64,000 nt of DNA from Bolinopsis microptera (GCF_026151205.1 NC_087083.1:14996280-15060279), one strand, 5' to 3'; positions 43,841 to 59,100 are shown, counted from the stretch's first letter. Numbers and translations: made by a program. Notes: generated by a model not told the origin, from the sequence alone.

Positions 43841-46800
43841 CAACTTCACGTTGTGTCCCCCCCGTTACTTTGGGCCCGGTTTAAAAAACTAGCAATTTTA
43901 TTGGGGGGGGGGGGGGGTAATTGGGGGGGTTGGGGTTTCCCCCGTTCAGGGGGTCCCAAAGCTTTGGGGGGGGGGGGAGGGGGGGGGGGGGTCCAACTTC
44001 ACGTTGTGATCCACCCCGTCTACATCTGGCCGGTAACAACTTAGCAATTGGGGGGGGGGGGGGGGTCCAACTTCACGTTGTGTTCCACCCCGTCTACATC
44101 TGGCCGGTAAAACTTAGCAATATTGGGGGGGGGGGGGGGGGGGGGGGGGTCCAACTTCACGTTGTGTTCCACCCCGTCTACATCTGGCCGGTAACAACTT
44201 AGCAATATTGGGGGGGGGGGGGGGGGGGTCCAACTTCACGTTGTGTTCCACCCCGTCTACATCTGGCCGGTAACAACTTAGCAATATTGGGGGGGGGGGG
44301 GTCCAACTTCACGTTGTGTTCCACCCCGTCTACATCTGGCCGGTAACAACTTAGCAATATTGGGGGGGGGGGGGGGTCCAACTTCACGTTGTGCTCCACC
44401 CCCGTCTACATCTGGCCGGTAACAACTTAGCAATATTGGGGGGGGGGGGGTCCAACTTCACGTTGTGTTCCACCCCGTCTACATCTGGCCGGTAACAACT
44501 TAGCAATATTGGGGGGGGGGGGGTCCAACTTCACGTTGTGTTCCACCCCGTCTACATCTGGCCGGTAACAACTTAGCAATATTGGGGGGGGGGGGGGTCC
44601 AACTTCACGTTGTGTTCCACCCCGTCTACATCTGGCCGGTAACAACTTAGCAATATTGGGGGGGGGGGGGGTCCAACTTCACGTTGTGTTCCACCCCGTC
44701 TACATCTGGCCGGTAACAACTTAGCAATATTGGGGGGGGGGGGGGGTCCAACTTCACGTTGTGTTCCACCCCGTCTACATCTGGCCGGTAACAACTTAGC
44801 AATATTGGGGGGGGGGGGGGTCCAACTTCACGTTGTGTTCCACCCCGTCTACATCTGGCCGGTAACAACTTAGCAATATTGGGGGGGGGGGGGTCCAACT
44901 TCACGTTGTGTTCCACCCCGTCTACATCTGGCCGGTAACAACTTAGCAATATTGGGGGGGGGGGGGGTCCAACTTCACGTTGTGTTCCACCCCGTCTACA
45001 TCTGGCCGGTAACAACTTAGCAATATTGGGGGGGGGGGGGGTCCAACTTCACGTTGTGTTCCACCCCGTCTACATCTGGCCGGTAACAACTTAGCAATAT
45101 TGGGGGGGGGGGGGGGTCCAACTTCACGTTGTGTTCCACCCCGTCTACATCTGGCCGGTAACAACTTAGCAATATTGGGGGGGGGGGGGTCCAACTTCAC
45201 GTTGTGTTCCACCCCGTCTACATCTGGCCGGTAACAACTTAGCAATATTGGGGGGGGGGGGGGGTCCAACTTCACGTTGTGTTCCACCCCGTCTACATCT
45301 GGCCGGTAACAACTTAGCAATATTGGGGGGGGGGGGGGGTCCAACTTCACGTTGTGTTCCACCCCGTCTACATCTGGCCGGTAACAACTTAGCAATATTG
45401 GGGGGGGGGGGGGGTCCAACTTCACGTTGTGTTCCACCCCGTCTACATCTGGCCGGTAACAACTTAGCAATATTGGGGGGGGGGGGGGGTCCAACTTCAC
45501 GTTGTGTTCCACCCCGTCTACATCTGGCCGGTAACAACTTAGCAATATTGGGGGGGGGGGGGGGTCCAACTTCACGTTGTGTTCCACCCCGTCTACATCT
45601 GGCCGGTAACAACTTAGCAATATTGGGGGGGGGGGGGGGTCCAACTTCACGTTGTGTTCCACCCCGTCTACATCTGGCCGGTAACAACTTAGCAATATTG
45701 GGGGGGGGGGGGGGGGTCCAACTTCACGTTGTGTTCCACCCCGTCTACATCTGGCCGGTAACAACTTAGCAATATTGGGGGGGGGGGGGGTCCAACTTCA
45801 CGTTGTGTTCCACCCCGTCTACATCTGGCCGGTAACAACTTAGCAATATTGGGGGGGGGGGGGTCCAACTTCACGTTGTGTTCCACCCCGTCTACATCTG
45901 GCCGGTAACAACTTAGCAATATTGGGGGGGGGGGGGGGGTCCAACTTCACGTTGTGTTCCACCCCGTCTACATCTGGCCGGTAACAACTTAGCAATATTG
46001 GGGGGGGGGGGGTCCAACTTCACGTTGTGTTCCACCCCGTCTACATCTGGCCGGTAACAACTTAGCAATATTGGGGGGGGGGGGGTCCAACTTCACGTTG
46101 TGTTCCACCCCGTCTACATCTGGCCGGTAACAACTTAGCAATATTGGGGGGGGGGGGGGTCCAACTTCACGTTGTGTTCCACCCCGTCTACATCTGGCCG
46201 GTAACAACTTAGCAATATTGGGGGGGGGGGGGGTCCAACTTCACGTTGTGTTCCACCCCGTCTACATCTGGCCGGTAACAACTTAGCAATATTGGGGGGG
46301 GGGGGGTCCAACTTCACGTTGTGTTCCACCCCGTCTACATCTGGCCGGTAACAACTTAGCAATATTGGGGGGGGGGGGGGGTCCAACTTCACGTTGTGTT
46401 CCACCCCGTCTACATCTGGCCGGTAACAACTTAGCAATATTGGGGGGGGGGGGGGGTCCAACTTCACGTTGTGTTCCACCCCGTCTACATCTGGCCGGTA
46501 ACAACTTAGCAATATTGGGGGGGGGGGGGGGTCCAACTTCACGTTGTGTTCCACCCCGTCTACATCTGGCCGGTAACAACTTAGCAATATTGGGGGGGGG
46601 GGGGGTCCAACTTCACGTTGTGTTCCACCCCGTCTACATCTGGCCGGTAACAACTTAGCAATATTGGGGGGGGGGGGGGGTCCAACTTCACGTTGTGTTC
46701 CACCCCGTCTACATCTGGCCGGTAACAACTTAGCAATATTGGGGGGGGGGGGGGGTCCAACTTCACGTTGTGTTCCACCCCGTCTACATCTGGCCGGTAA

Positions 46801-48193
46801 CAACTTAGCAATATTGGGGGGGGGGGGGGTCCAACTTCACGTTGTGTTCCACCCCGTCTACATCTGGCCGGTAACAACTTAGCAATATTGGGGGGGGGGG
46901 GGGTCCAACTTCACGTTGTGTTCCACCCCGTCTACATCTGGCCGGTAACAACTTAGCAATATTGGGGGGGGGGGGGTCCAACTTCACGTTGTGTTCCACC
47001 CCGTCTACATCTGGCCGGTAACAACTTAGCAATATTGGGGGGGGGGGGGGGGTCCAACTTCACGTTGTGTTCCACCCCGTCTACATCTGGCCGGTAACAA
47101 CTTAGCAATATTGGGGGGGGGGGGGGTCCAACTTCACGTTGTGTTCCACCCCGTCTACATCTGGCCGGTAACAACTTAGCAATATTGGGGGGGGGGGGGG
47201 GTCCAACTTCACGTTGTGTTCCACCCCGTCTACATCTGGCCGGTAACAACTTAGCAATATTGGGGGGGGGGGGGGTCCAACTTCACGTTGTGTTCCACCC
47301 CGTCTACATCTGGCCGGTAACAACTTAGCAATATTGGGGGGGGGGGGGTCCAACTTCACGTTGTGTTCCACCCCGTCTACATCTGGCCGGTAACAACTTA
47401 GCAATATTGGGGGGGGGGGGGGTCCAACTTCACGTTGTGTTCCACCCCGTCTACATCTGGCCGGTAACAACTTAGCAATATTGGGGGGGCCCCGTCTACA
47501 TCTGGCCGGTAACAACTTAGCAATATTGGGGGGGGGGGGGTCCAACTTCACGTTGTGTTCCACCCCGTCTACATCTGGCCGGTAACAACTTAGCAATATT
47601 GGGGGGGGGGGGGGGGGTCCAACTTCACGTTGTGTTCACCCCCGTCTACATCTGGCCGGTAACAACTTAGCAATATTGGGGGGGGGGGGGGTCCAACTTC
47701 ACGTTGTGTTCCACCCCGTCTACATCTGGCCGGTAACAACTTAGCAATATTGGGGGGGGGGGGGGTCCAACTTCACGTTGTGTTCCACCCCGTCTACATC
47801 TGGCGGTAATAACTTAGCAATATTGGGGGGGGGGGGGGGGTCCAACTTCACGTTGTGTTCCACCCCGTCTACATCTGGCCGGTAATAACTTAGCAATATT
47901 GGGGGGGGGGGGTCCAACTTCACGTTGTGTTCCACCCCGTCTACATCTGGCCGGTAACAACTTAGCAATATTGGGGGGGGGGGGGTCCAACTTCACGTTG
48001 TGTTCCACCCCGTCTACATCTGGCCGGTAACAACTTAGCAATATTGGGGGGGGGGGGGTCCAACTTCACGTTGTGTTCCACCCCGTCTACATCTGGCCGG
48101 TAACAACTTAGCAATATTGGGGGGGGGGGGGGTCCAACTTCACGTTGTGTTCCACCCCGTCTACATCTGGCCGGTAACAACTTAGCAATATTG
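43841..48193 (+). repeat. ~74-bp poly-G satellite array, ~58 copies
   Basis: Each unit is G(10-24) then TCCAACTTCACGTTGTGTTC, CACCCCGTCTACATCTGGCC and GGTAACAACTTAGCAATATT. The non-G part is almost invariant, while the G run changes length, so the reading frame shifts from unit to unit. On the minus strand the unit reads CYRPDVDGVEHNVKLD followed by poly-Pro, open because it has no stops. One truncated unit occurs at about 47485 and a few single-base variants near the right end. Confidence 0.97.
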
Positions 48194-48325
48194 CCAGTAA
48201 TTAGTTAAAACATAATCAAATTTAAACAAGATTCACTAGGCTATAGGAGAAGTTGGGTACATTTCCTCACAAAATAGAGAACCATCGAAGGAGCATTGCA
48301 TGTAATGATAGCTGTAATGGATTAC

Positions 48326-48436
48326 CTATGTACTCCACTGTGGAGCAGAACACGTAATCTTTGAGGGGCTGTCCAGGAGTTGTTCCGTCAGTTTCCACTA
48401 CACTACTCGGATCTGCAGTGTTGAACAGTCTTCTTC
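48326..48436 (-). CDS. exon of a minus-strand gene, possibly START-like
   Basis: Minus-strand exon between GGGCAG and GTAATC, 111 nt, phase 1-1. It encodes RRLFNTADPSSVVETDGTTP, then GQPLKDYVFCSTVEYI. LKDYVFCSTVEYI resembles the central R/K-D-[FY]-V strand of START domains, but the segment is short. It may belong with the C-terminal exon at 42203-42343; the 74-bp array would then be intronic. Confidence 0.45.
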
Positions 48437-48449
48437 CTGCCCAGATAAT

Positions 48450-50171
48450 ATGTTATTTATAACTCATCTCATTCTTCTCATTAATGCGAATTCTCAAAAA
48501 AGCCATTGACGAGGGTTAGAAATGGGTATTTTTTTGTGAAACTTGATTTCGAGATAGTTGACCAACAAACTAGGACCAGTGACCGAACTTTTGAGGGGGT
48601 CCCGGACCCCAACCGCGCCAAACGGTTCGCGCAGGGCAGCCACGCCCATATTTGGTCCAAATTAGGCCCAATTTATCCAAATACCCTGAACATGCCCAAA
48701 ACCCAGGTTAATGGTGCTCTACTTGTAGCTAGTGGTCTCCTGAACTCGTATACGAAATTTCATCAAGATTGGACAAAAAATGACTGAGTTATGAGCCAAA
48801 AACCATATGCCCATATTTGGGCATACGCACCAAATTTGGTAGATTCCGTCCCATAAATTTGTCAAACATCAATATTTTTGAATGAGACTTACTTTTTATG
48901 AAAGGTAAGCCTTAAACTACATATTCTCTGTAAGTTATAGCTTTATATCTGTTTAAATGTGGATACTAAGGCGAAAAAACCACAAAAAATTAACCAAATT
49001 GCCTGTATCTTGGTTCGCGATATTCGCGAAATTGATCTCATTAAAATTGTAACAACTCAATCAGTTTTCAAAATTTTTGCATGAAATTTTCGGAATCGAC
49101 TCGAAATCGCATTTCGACCTTATTTTGAAAAACGGATTTTTGATTCAGGCCTCCAAAAAAATTTGGCCGCCATAAACTAAATTGCACGTGCATTGCACGT
49201 GCATTGTGCTCATAGAGACTAGATTAACTGACCTTATTATTCCTTAAATACCGTGCGAAAGTCATAATGCAAAAATCTAGTGTGATAAACACAAACAAAT
49301 GTGTGTTAGATTCTATACATTTACCAACGCATAGTATTTCTTGAAATTTCATCTTTTAACGCAATGGACCACAAAAAACCAAATATTAGGGCGAGGGACA
49401 TAACGCGTGCGCGCATAATTTTCACAAAAACATCCAACATCCTAAATTAATGACACGCAGTATGCCTAGTAACGTAGTAGCTGCTTTCTCTGTGGATTAA
49501 CAATAACACAGTATGAGATACTCTTATTCATTTAACTTATATTATTATTTCAGACATATGGTGCACGTAAAGATCATGTGTGAGATGCTGTTCCAGAAAT
49601 AGAATTGTGTGATCCGTGACTACAGATATACAAATAATACATTGATATCTGCGATGATTTAAATATATAGGGAAGACATTGTGAATTTATTATGTGCAGG
49701 GTTGAGTGTTCACTTCGTCTTTCTCAAAATGGGCTAATACAAGAAATCTCTTTGTTCTGTGTTTAACTTATTGACGGTGTCAATTGCCTAATGAAAAGGC
49801 TACAATCACTACAAGACAAGTGTCGTACAATGCTTTTGGGATGATTGCTATAAATTTTGGTGAGATCTTAATTTTGTTGATGTTGTTTAACTTTTTTCAG
49901 TTTTCCAGATCGCATGTTTTATTTATTTGATAACTTAACTAAATGAAATTCCTTAACGAACAAGACCAACACACTACACGTTAGTCGTTAATGAGTATTG
50001 TTTAATCAATTGTGCAGCAAAAGTGTTGCTTGCTGTACTCGGGAATTCAAAGAGATACGTTCAGTGTTAGAATAAAATATATTGATTATTAATGTTATTG
50101 TTTACAGGATTAAATTATACTCATGAGGATGGAAAAAATAGCATAACAGTACAATAACGAAGCTGTTATTG
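48450..50171. other. non-coding region upstream of the second cysteine-rich gene
   Basis: Includes repeat-like text at 48520-49200 (a CATATGCCCATATTTGGGCAT palindrome near 48805, and a TGCACGTGCATTGCACGTGCA repeat near 49185). The stretch just before 50172 is presumably the promoter region. No coding exon seen. Confidence 0.45.
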
Positions 50172-53100
50172 ATGAAGAAGATAACTAATCTCGTAAGGAA
50201 CGGGATGGTATCTGCATATATATTTCTCCTTTTGGCCCATGTTACATTGCAAAATGTTCAAACTGAAGGTGAGATTAATAAAACTCGATATGGGGTTCCC
50301 GGTCAAGTGGTTTTATCTTACTATATATAAAGCAAGACGATATAATATATGGATGGATGGATGTGTTTATCCGTACCATTTTACTGACACCACGGCATCA
50401 ACTTTAACGCGACTTTACGCAAAAAACCGTAAAAGATATACAACTGAAACTTTTTTGACTGGGTCAAAGGCTTTAATGGCCTCCAAATCAGCATAAATGA
50501 ATAAGAAATAGGGGTTTTAGAGCCCAAAATTTGGACCCCCAAGTAGTGTCAAAAACGCGAATTAAATAAGGAATAATTTATTTAGTCTCTTGAGTCTTGA
50601 CACCATTTTGGGGTTACCGTATACAGGTTCCTGAATTCACTTTAATGGCGTTTAACCCCCCCCCCCCCCTTCTGTTATCAGTTTCACTCAAAAGTAGTAT
50701 CTTAAAATGACGTACTAGCGTAATCATTAAGAAACCCCCTGCCTCCCCTCAGTGATTGGGTAATATGTGAAAGACCCTTTATTAAAAGTGATTTAATTGA
50801 ACAAAATTGTTGATATAACAAATCTTGGAATTTTACCATAATATTTTTTCTCATCTAACTGTCTCTTGGAAATTTAAGATTAATACGTCTTATAATGCCG
50901 TTCTCACAAATATAAATTCAAATTGACTTTGTGTAATTGATGTCCCTATGATGCTTAACCGTCGCTCTCTCAAATGTGATGACAATAAAACGAATAAATT
51001 AAATGAGAACTTAATTGAAACTGTTTTTACTCGCTCCTTATTTTGCTTTCAGTTTTTGAATATTTTTGACATTTAAGCTTTTAACGAACATTTTCGTGAC
51101 AGTCCTCACAAATTAACTATACAATGAACATCTAAAATTGATAATTATTCACAGATCAGATCTCCACTTAGCGAATTTATGTTCCTTGTGAAAACTATAA
51201 GTTGCGGTAAAAGTATTTTTTTTAGTTTAAAAAAATTTAATTTTTATACAAGCTTCCATTCACGGGATAGCCCGCTCATGATGCTTCTCCAAGCTCACAC
51301 AAGTGTCAGCAAGGAGGAAGATATTTATGCATTTCTGCACGATGATCAATGAGCCCATCAAAGCTACCAACGAAATTGTATTGTGATGATAACAATGGCG
51401 TTTCTTTTGTCGCTAATAGTAATATAAATGATGTCAGGAAATTTCTAAAAATTATTTGTGGAAATTAATTATTTTTCACAGATCTAACATTTCTAACTGT
51501 TATTTCTCTTCGGTACTTACAGAAGATTTAACAGGTTGGGCACCAGTGGAAGAGGATGGAACAACAACTGTCGTACTAAACGAAATGTTGTCAAACACAA
51601 CCCAATTTGAAATAAAAACAAAACAGCATCTTGATGCCTCTGACATGATAGCTGTTGATTTTCTGTCCAGGGATCTAGAAAAGCTTGGCAGCATGACAAT
51701 CGGACCAGCGGGTCTGAAATTTGAGATAATCTGTTCTGGAGATGGTAAAAAATTAAATGATCAATACCAAGACGGAATAATTGAAAGTGGAATCTGGTCC
51801 CTTCAGCTGAACAGTACGAGGCTGACAGTTCGATTCAATGGAGAGTATTTCTACATGTTTGACATATACGATGAGTGTGTCCCTAATGAGATAAAAGCAA
51901 TTCAGTTTAAAGAGACTACTAACGGGGCCTCTCAGTTTTACAAAGGAAACAATATCACAGGTAAACAAGCAAAACCACACTTTTTAATCTCAAAACCAAA
52001 TCTGATCACTGATTCTGTTTCAGATATGACATTCTGTGAACACGTCGTACACATGTGCTTAAAAATAAAAGGATCAATGGCCATATATAATTTATTCATC
52101 TTAAAGTATTGAAATACTCAGCATATTCTTTATTCTTTAACAATAGATCTTTTGCAGTTTTTAAAGAATGTCCAGCGGGAACTGTACCTAATGATGATTT
52201 GACAGAATGTGGTAAGTGGATACTGGATAAACCCACGATGAGATTCTTATCTGCAATATTCTTATCTTATTAATTTCTTTTCAACTCTCTTTCAATGAGA
52301 TATCTTATTTATGATTGGTACCACTCCGCAGATGAATGTGCAGCGGGAACATACAGAGACGCACGCATGTCTTCCTGTGATAGTTGTGATGAGAACTCTG
52401 TCAGTACTGCAGGAGCATCTTCTTGCACTACTTGTAATGCTGGAAGGGTAGCTAATGATGATTCGACAGAATGTGGTAAGTTGATAAACCTACGATGAGA
52501 TTCTTATCCCATTATTCTTATCTTATCTTATTAATTTCTTATCAATTCTCTTTCAAAAGAGATATTATCTTATTCATGATTGGTACCACTCCACAGATGA
52601 ATGTGCAGCAGGAACATACAGAGATGCAGACATGTCTTCCTGTGATAGTTGTGATGAGAACTCTGTCAGTACTACAGGAGCATCTTCTTGCACTGCTTGT
52701 GATGCTGGAACTGTTGCTAATGATGATTCGACAGAATGTGGTAAGTTGATAAACCCACGATGAGATTCTTATCCCCACTATTCTTATCTTATCTTATTTA
52801 TTTCTAATCAATTCTCTTTCAATAAAGATATTATCTGATTCATGATTGGTACCACTCCACAGATGAATGTGCAGCGGGAACATACAGAGAAGCAGGCATG
52901 TCTTCCTGTGATAGTTGTGATGAGAACTCTGTCAGTACTGCAGGAGCATCTTCTTGCACTGCTTGTAATGCTGGAAGGGTAGCTAATGATGATTCGACAG
53001 AATGTGGTAAGTTGATAAACCCACGATGAGATTCTTATCCCCACTATTCTTATCTTATCTTATTTATTTCTAATCAATTCTCTTTCAATAAAGATATTAT

Positions 53101-56100
53101 CTGATTCATGATTGGTACCACTCCACAGATGAATGTGCAGCGGGAACATACAGAGAAGCAGGCATGTCTTCCTGTGATAGTTGTGATGAGAACTCTGTCA
53201 GTAATGCAGGGGCATCTTCTTGCACTGCTTGTAATGCTGGAAGGGTAGCTAATGATGATTCGACAGAATGTGGTAAGTTGATAAACCCACGATGAGATTC
53301 CTATCCCCGCTATTCTTATCTTATCTTATTAATTTCTTATCAATTCTCTTTCAAAAGAGATATTATCTTATTCATGATTGGTACCACTTCACAGATGAAT
53401 GCGCAGCGGGAACATACAGAGATGCAGACATGTCTTCCTGTGATAGTTGTGATGAGAACTCTGTCAGTACTGCAGGAGCATCTTCTTGCACTGCTTGTAA
53501 TGCTGGAACTGTAACTAATGATGATTTGACAGAATGTGGTAAGAGGATAAACCCACGATGAGATTCTTCTCCCCACTATTCTTATCTTATCTTATTTATT
53601 TCTTATCAATTCTCTTTCAATAAAGATATCTTATTCATGATTGGTACCACTTCACAGATGAATGCGCAGCGGGAACATACAGAGATGCAGACATGTCTTC
53701 CTGTGATAGTTGTGATGAGAACTCTGTCAGTACTGCAGGAGCATCATTTTGCACTGCTTGTAATGCTGGAACTGTAGCTAATGATGATTCGACAAAATGT
53801 GGTAAGTTGATAAACCCACGATAAAATTCTAATCCCCACTATTCTTATCTTATCTTATTTATTTCTTATCAATTCTCTTTCAAAAACAAATTATCTTATT
53901 TATGATTGGTACCACCCACCAGATGAATGTGCAGCGGGAACATACAGAGACGCACACATGTCTTCCTGTGATAGTTGTGATGAGAACTCTGTCAGTACTG
54001 CAGGAGCATCTTCTTGCACTGCTTGTGATGCTGGAACTGTTGCTAATGATGATTTGACAGAATGTGGTAAGAGGATAAACCCACGATGAGATTCTTATCC
54101 CCACTATTCTTATCTTATCTTATTTATTTCTTATCAATTCTCTTTCAATAAAGATATCTTATTCATGATTTGTACCACTCCGCAGATGAATGTGCAGCGG
54201 GAACATACAGAGAAACAGACATGTCTTCCTGTATTAATTGTGATGAGAATACTGTCAGTAATGCAGGAGCATCTTCTTGTACTGCTTGTGATGCTGGAAC
54301 TGTAGCTAATGATGGTTCGACAGAATGTGGTAAGTTGATAAACCAACGATAAAATTCTTATCCCCACTATTCTTATCTTATTTATTTCTTATCAATTCTC
54401 TTTCAAAAAAGATATTATCTTATTCATGATTGGTACCACTCCACAGATGAATGCGCAGCGGGAACATACAGAGACGCACACATGTCTTCCTGTGATAGTT
54501 GTGATGAGAACTCTGTCAGTACTGCAGGAGCATCTTCTTGCACTGCTTGTAATGCTGGAACTTTAGCTAATGATGATTCGACAAAATGTGGTAAGTTGAT
54601 AAACCCACGATAAAATTCTAATCCCCACTATTCTTATCTTATCTTATTTATTTCTTATCAATTCTCTTTCAAAAAAAAATTATCTTATTTATGATTGGTA
54701 CCACCCAACAGATGAATGTGCAGCGGGAACATACAGAGACACACACATGTCTTCCTGTGATAGTTGTGATGAGAACTCTGTCAGTACTGCAGGAGCATCT
54801 TCTTGTACTGCTTGTAATGCTGGAACTGTAGCTAATGATGATTTGACAGAATGTGGTAAGTTGATAAACCCACGATGAGACTCTTATCCCCACTATTCTT
54901 ATCTTATCTTATTTATTTCTTATAAATTCTCTTTCAAAAAAGATATTATCTTATTCATAATTGGTACCACTCCGCAGATGAATGTGCAGCAGGAACATAC
55001 AGAGAAGCAAGCATGTCTTCCTGTGATAGTTGTGATGAGAACTCTGTCAGTACTGCAGGAGCATCTTCTTGCACTGCTTGTGATGCTGGAACTGTTGCTA
55101 ATGATGATTCGACAAAATGTTGTAAGTTGATAAACCCACGAAAAGATCATTATCAGCAATATTCACTTGCCAGGCATCCTTTCAAAAGAATGCGTGGCAA
55201 GTGAATAAATAGACTCCTCTTTGATTGCATGTAAACTATGCAGAGATAAAATTATCAGTAACAATGCAATGAAAATTTTGCAGTTTTGGGAGAATGCTCA
55301 GCGGGAACTGTAGCTAATGATGATTTGACAGAATGTGGTAAGTGGATAAACCCACGATATGATTCTTATCTGCAATATTCTTATCTTATTAATTTCTTAT
55401 CAATTATCATTCAATAAAGATATCTTATTTATGAATTGTACCACTCCGCAGATGAATGCTTAGCAGGAACATACAGAGATGCAGACATGTCTTCCTGTGA
55501 TAGTTGTGATGAGAACTCTGTCAGTACTGCAGGAGCATCTTCTTGCACTGCTTGTAATGCTGGAACTGTAGCTAATGATGATTCGACAGAATGTGGTAAG
55601 ACGATAAACCCACGATGAGATTCTTATCTCAAATATTCTTCTCTTATTTATTTCTTATCAATTCTCTATCAATAAAGATATCTTATTCATGATTTGTACC
55701 ACTCCGCAGATGAATGTGCAGCGGGAACATACAGAGAAGCAGACATGTCTTCCTGTGATAGTTGTGATGAGAACTCTGTCAGTACTGCAGGCGCATCTTC
55801 TTGCACTGCTTGTAATGCTGGAACTGTAGCTAATGATGATTCGACAAAATGTGGTAAGTTGATAACCCACGAAAAAATTCTTATCGCCACTATTCTTATC
55901 TTATCTTATTTATTTCTTATCAATTCTCTTTCAATAAAGATATCATATTCATGATTTGTACTACTCCACAGATGAATGTGCAGAGGGAACATACAGAGAA
56001 GCAGACATGTCTTCCTGTGTTAATTGTGATGAGAACTCTGTCAGTACTGCAGGAGCATCTTCTTGCACTGCTTGTAATGCTGGAACTGTAGCTAATGATG

Positions 56101-59100
56101 ATTCGACAGAATGTGGTAAGTTGATAAACCCACGATGAGATTCTTATCTCCAATATTCTCATCTTATCTTATTAATTTCTTATCAATTCTCTTTCAAAAG
56201 AGATATTATCTTATTCATGATTGGTACCACTCCACAGATGAATGTGCAGCAGGAACATACAGAGACACACACATGTCTTCCTGTGATAGTTGTGATGAGA
56301 ACTCTGTCAGTACTGCAGGAGCATCTTCTTGCACTGCTTGTAATGCTGGAACTGTAGCTAATGATGATTCGACAGAATGTGGTAAGTTGATAAACCCACG
56401 ATGAGATTCTTATCCCCACTATTCTCATCTTATCTTATTAATTTCTTATCAATTCTCTTTCAAAAGAGATATTATCTTATTCATGATTGGTACCACTCCA
56501 CAGATGAATGTGCAGCAGGAACATACAGAGACACACACATGTCTTCCTGTGATAGTTGTGATGAGAACTCTGTCAGTACTGCAGGAGCATCTTCTTGCAC
56601 TGCTTGTAATGCTGGAACTGTAGCTAACGATGATTCGACAGAATGTGGTAAGTTGATAAACCCACGAAAAGATCCAATTAAACAAATAATCAATTAAACA
56701 AATAATCAAAGTTTTAGCACATTTTACAGCATAAAATTTAAACAAATGAAAACATATAATGCTCTTAGTGGTAAATGGCCGTTTGTTCTGAGCTGTATGA
56801 TTTTTTGACAATCAACTAGCGGGGCAAGGAATGTACTGGCTGGTAGCTTTTGTACACACCAGAACGCTAGTCTGGTTGATTAGTGACCAAATTAGAGGCG
56901 TTGATAGGAAGGCATTATAATTTGTGGGTGTAAGAGGGAATATTTGGCATGCATTATTCTAGCAGCTATTTTGTAACAAATGGTCTTTACGATTATTAAG
57001 GACGGTAAGTATTTTGGGTGTTCAATACTAAATCATGGCTAAATGTCTAAGTGGGGGTTTAAATTTAAGGGAGAAAAAGAAATGAATATTGGGTTATAAT
57101 ATTAATCATAGAAGTCAACCCTGATATAACTATTGTACTAAAAATTTGATCATTATGCTTAGGGTCTTTATTAGAATTCAAATTGGATACAAAAATAGGA
57201 TCTCTTTACACTACACTTACTCACTCACACATCACATTTAACTTGACAGAGGAATACGCTGGCAGAGTAAGTCGATTTGGTCATGAAATTTTGGAGGTCA
57301 GGTGGAATCCCTGCAGGAGCCTACGAAAATTTAAGGTTACAAATATCAAAGTCTTTATTTGTCCAGTCATACACGGCATGACAATGCTGGTTGGAAAGTA
57401 GTGAAGATTTCAGTTTGGATTTCAGGCAAGAAATACTAACAGAACAATCAAAGATTTTAAGGTTAGGGGTTATTATATTCCATATTTTCGTTGACCTCGT
57501 GTTATGGTTGTCTGGGGGATCCGGTTTATTGATAATAAGCATTGGTTTCCTGGAAGAACGAGAATACTCTTCGTACATAGACATAGGAGTAGAAAACTTC
57601 ATGATCTTGAATAATTCTATGTAGCTATGGTAAGTATAAAGATTTTGTACAGTGAGTATCTCGTTGTTTTTAAACAGAGGTTTAGTGTGCTCCTTTTTAT
57701 AAAATTTACTATCAAGTTTCTGGTCAGTAAATGGTCTGGTTCGAACACACGTTTTGAATTTATCCAGGTAGGCTGCTCTATCACCAAACAGGACCCTCAG
57801 ACAGTACTTCTGTGCAGTGAATATTGAGCTTATACGATTTTTAGCTGCCCCACCCGTGCTGATATGCAGTACGACAGATGGGATTCAAAAAGAGTGTAGT
57901 ATAACTGTCTGTGGAGAAATTCTGGGAGGGAGCAGCGTAGACGACACAGAGTTGAGGTGGCATGGTTAAGCTTTCGTTTTAGGGCTATTATATGTTCTTC
58001 CCATGTTAGATTTTCGTCAATGACGACTCCTAAAAATCTAGCTGACGTTACTCTTTTGATGGGGTAGTTGTCTATATTCATTATGAATTCTTCTTCAACG
58101 TTTGCTTCAGTACGTGACTTAGGTCTAAAGTGAATGTAGCAGCATTTTGACATGTTTATGTGAAGCTTGTTAGCCCGCATGTATGTTTGAAGGTTTGAAA
58201 GTAGGGCGTTGCTGCGTTCATATGCTTCTTGTGCAGTTTTACCAACAACAAATATGTTGGTGTCATCCGCAAAGGTGACAAACGATCCCAAGCTAGAGCT
58301 ATTAGAGATATCATTTATGTAAAGTAGGAATAAAAGGGGTCCGAGAATTGACCCCTGGGGAACCCCAAATTTTATTGGAAGTAGGTCAGACTTTTCTCCT
58401 ACAACATCAGTGTACTGAAATCGATTAGTTAGGTAGCTCTTGATCAGATCGTTTGCCACGCCACGGATGCCATACCTTTCTAGTTTGGTAAGTAATGTTG
58501 AGTGATCTATAGTATCGAAAGCTTTGCTGAGGTCGATGAATATGCCTAACACATGGTGCTTCAATTTGATGTGCTTAGATATGAGGTCAACAGAGTAGTT
58601 TACTGCATGGGAGGTTGAGTGCGATTGCCTGAAACCAAACTGAGTCTTAGATATTATTCCCTGAGAGCTGACAAACGAATAAATCCTAGAATATATGATT
58701 TTCTCAAATATTTTGCCAAATATGGACAAGGTGGATATAGGACGGTAGTTTTCTATTTCTTCTGGATTACCTTTTTTGAAGACGGGTGTGATTCTGCCAG
58801 TCTTAAGTATATCAGGGAATATACCATTTGACATAAGTTTGTTTAAGTATCTGCTGATAATTGGTGCAATAACGTGGGACGAAGTTTTAATAACGGTTAT
58901 GGGAATATCACTGGCCTTTCCATTCTCGAATTCTTTGATTATTCTTAGAACCTCCTCAGGAGTGCTGTCCTCTAACATAATAGATCGAGAGTTACTAGGG
59001 CTAAGGAAGTCATGGAATGTTTTCATGGGGAGAATTGGAATACCAGAAGACAAGTCAGTTGTGATAGTTTCATTGAGCTTGGGAGCAATTGATACAAACC

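Noticed and set aside
44199-48180. Minus-strand open frames with repeated CYRPDVDGVEHNVKLD and poly-Pro
   Set aside because: The frame changes from unit to unit with poly-G length, as expected of a satellite without stops; no start or gene structure. The possible exon origin of the unit is kept as a finding only.
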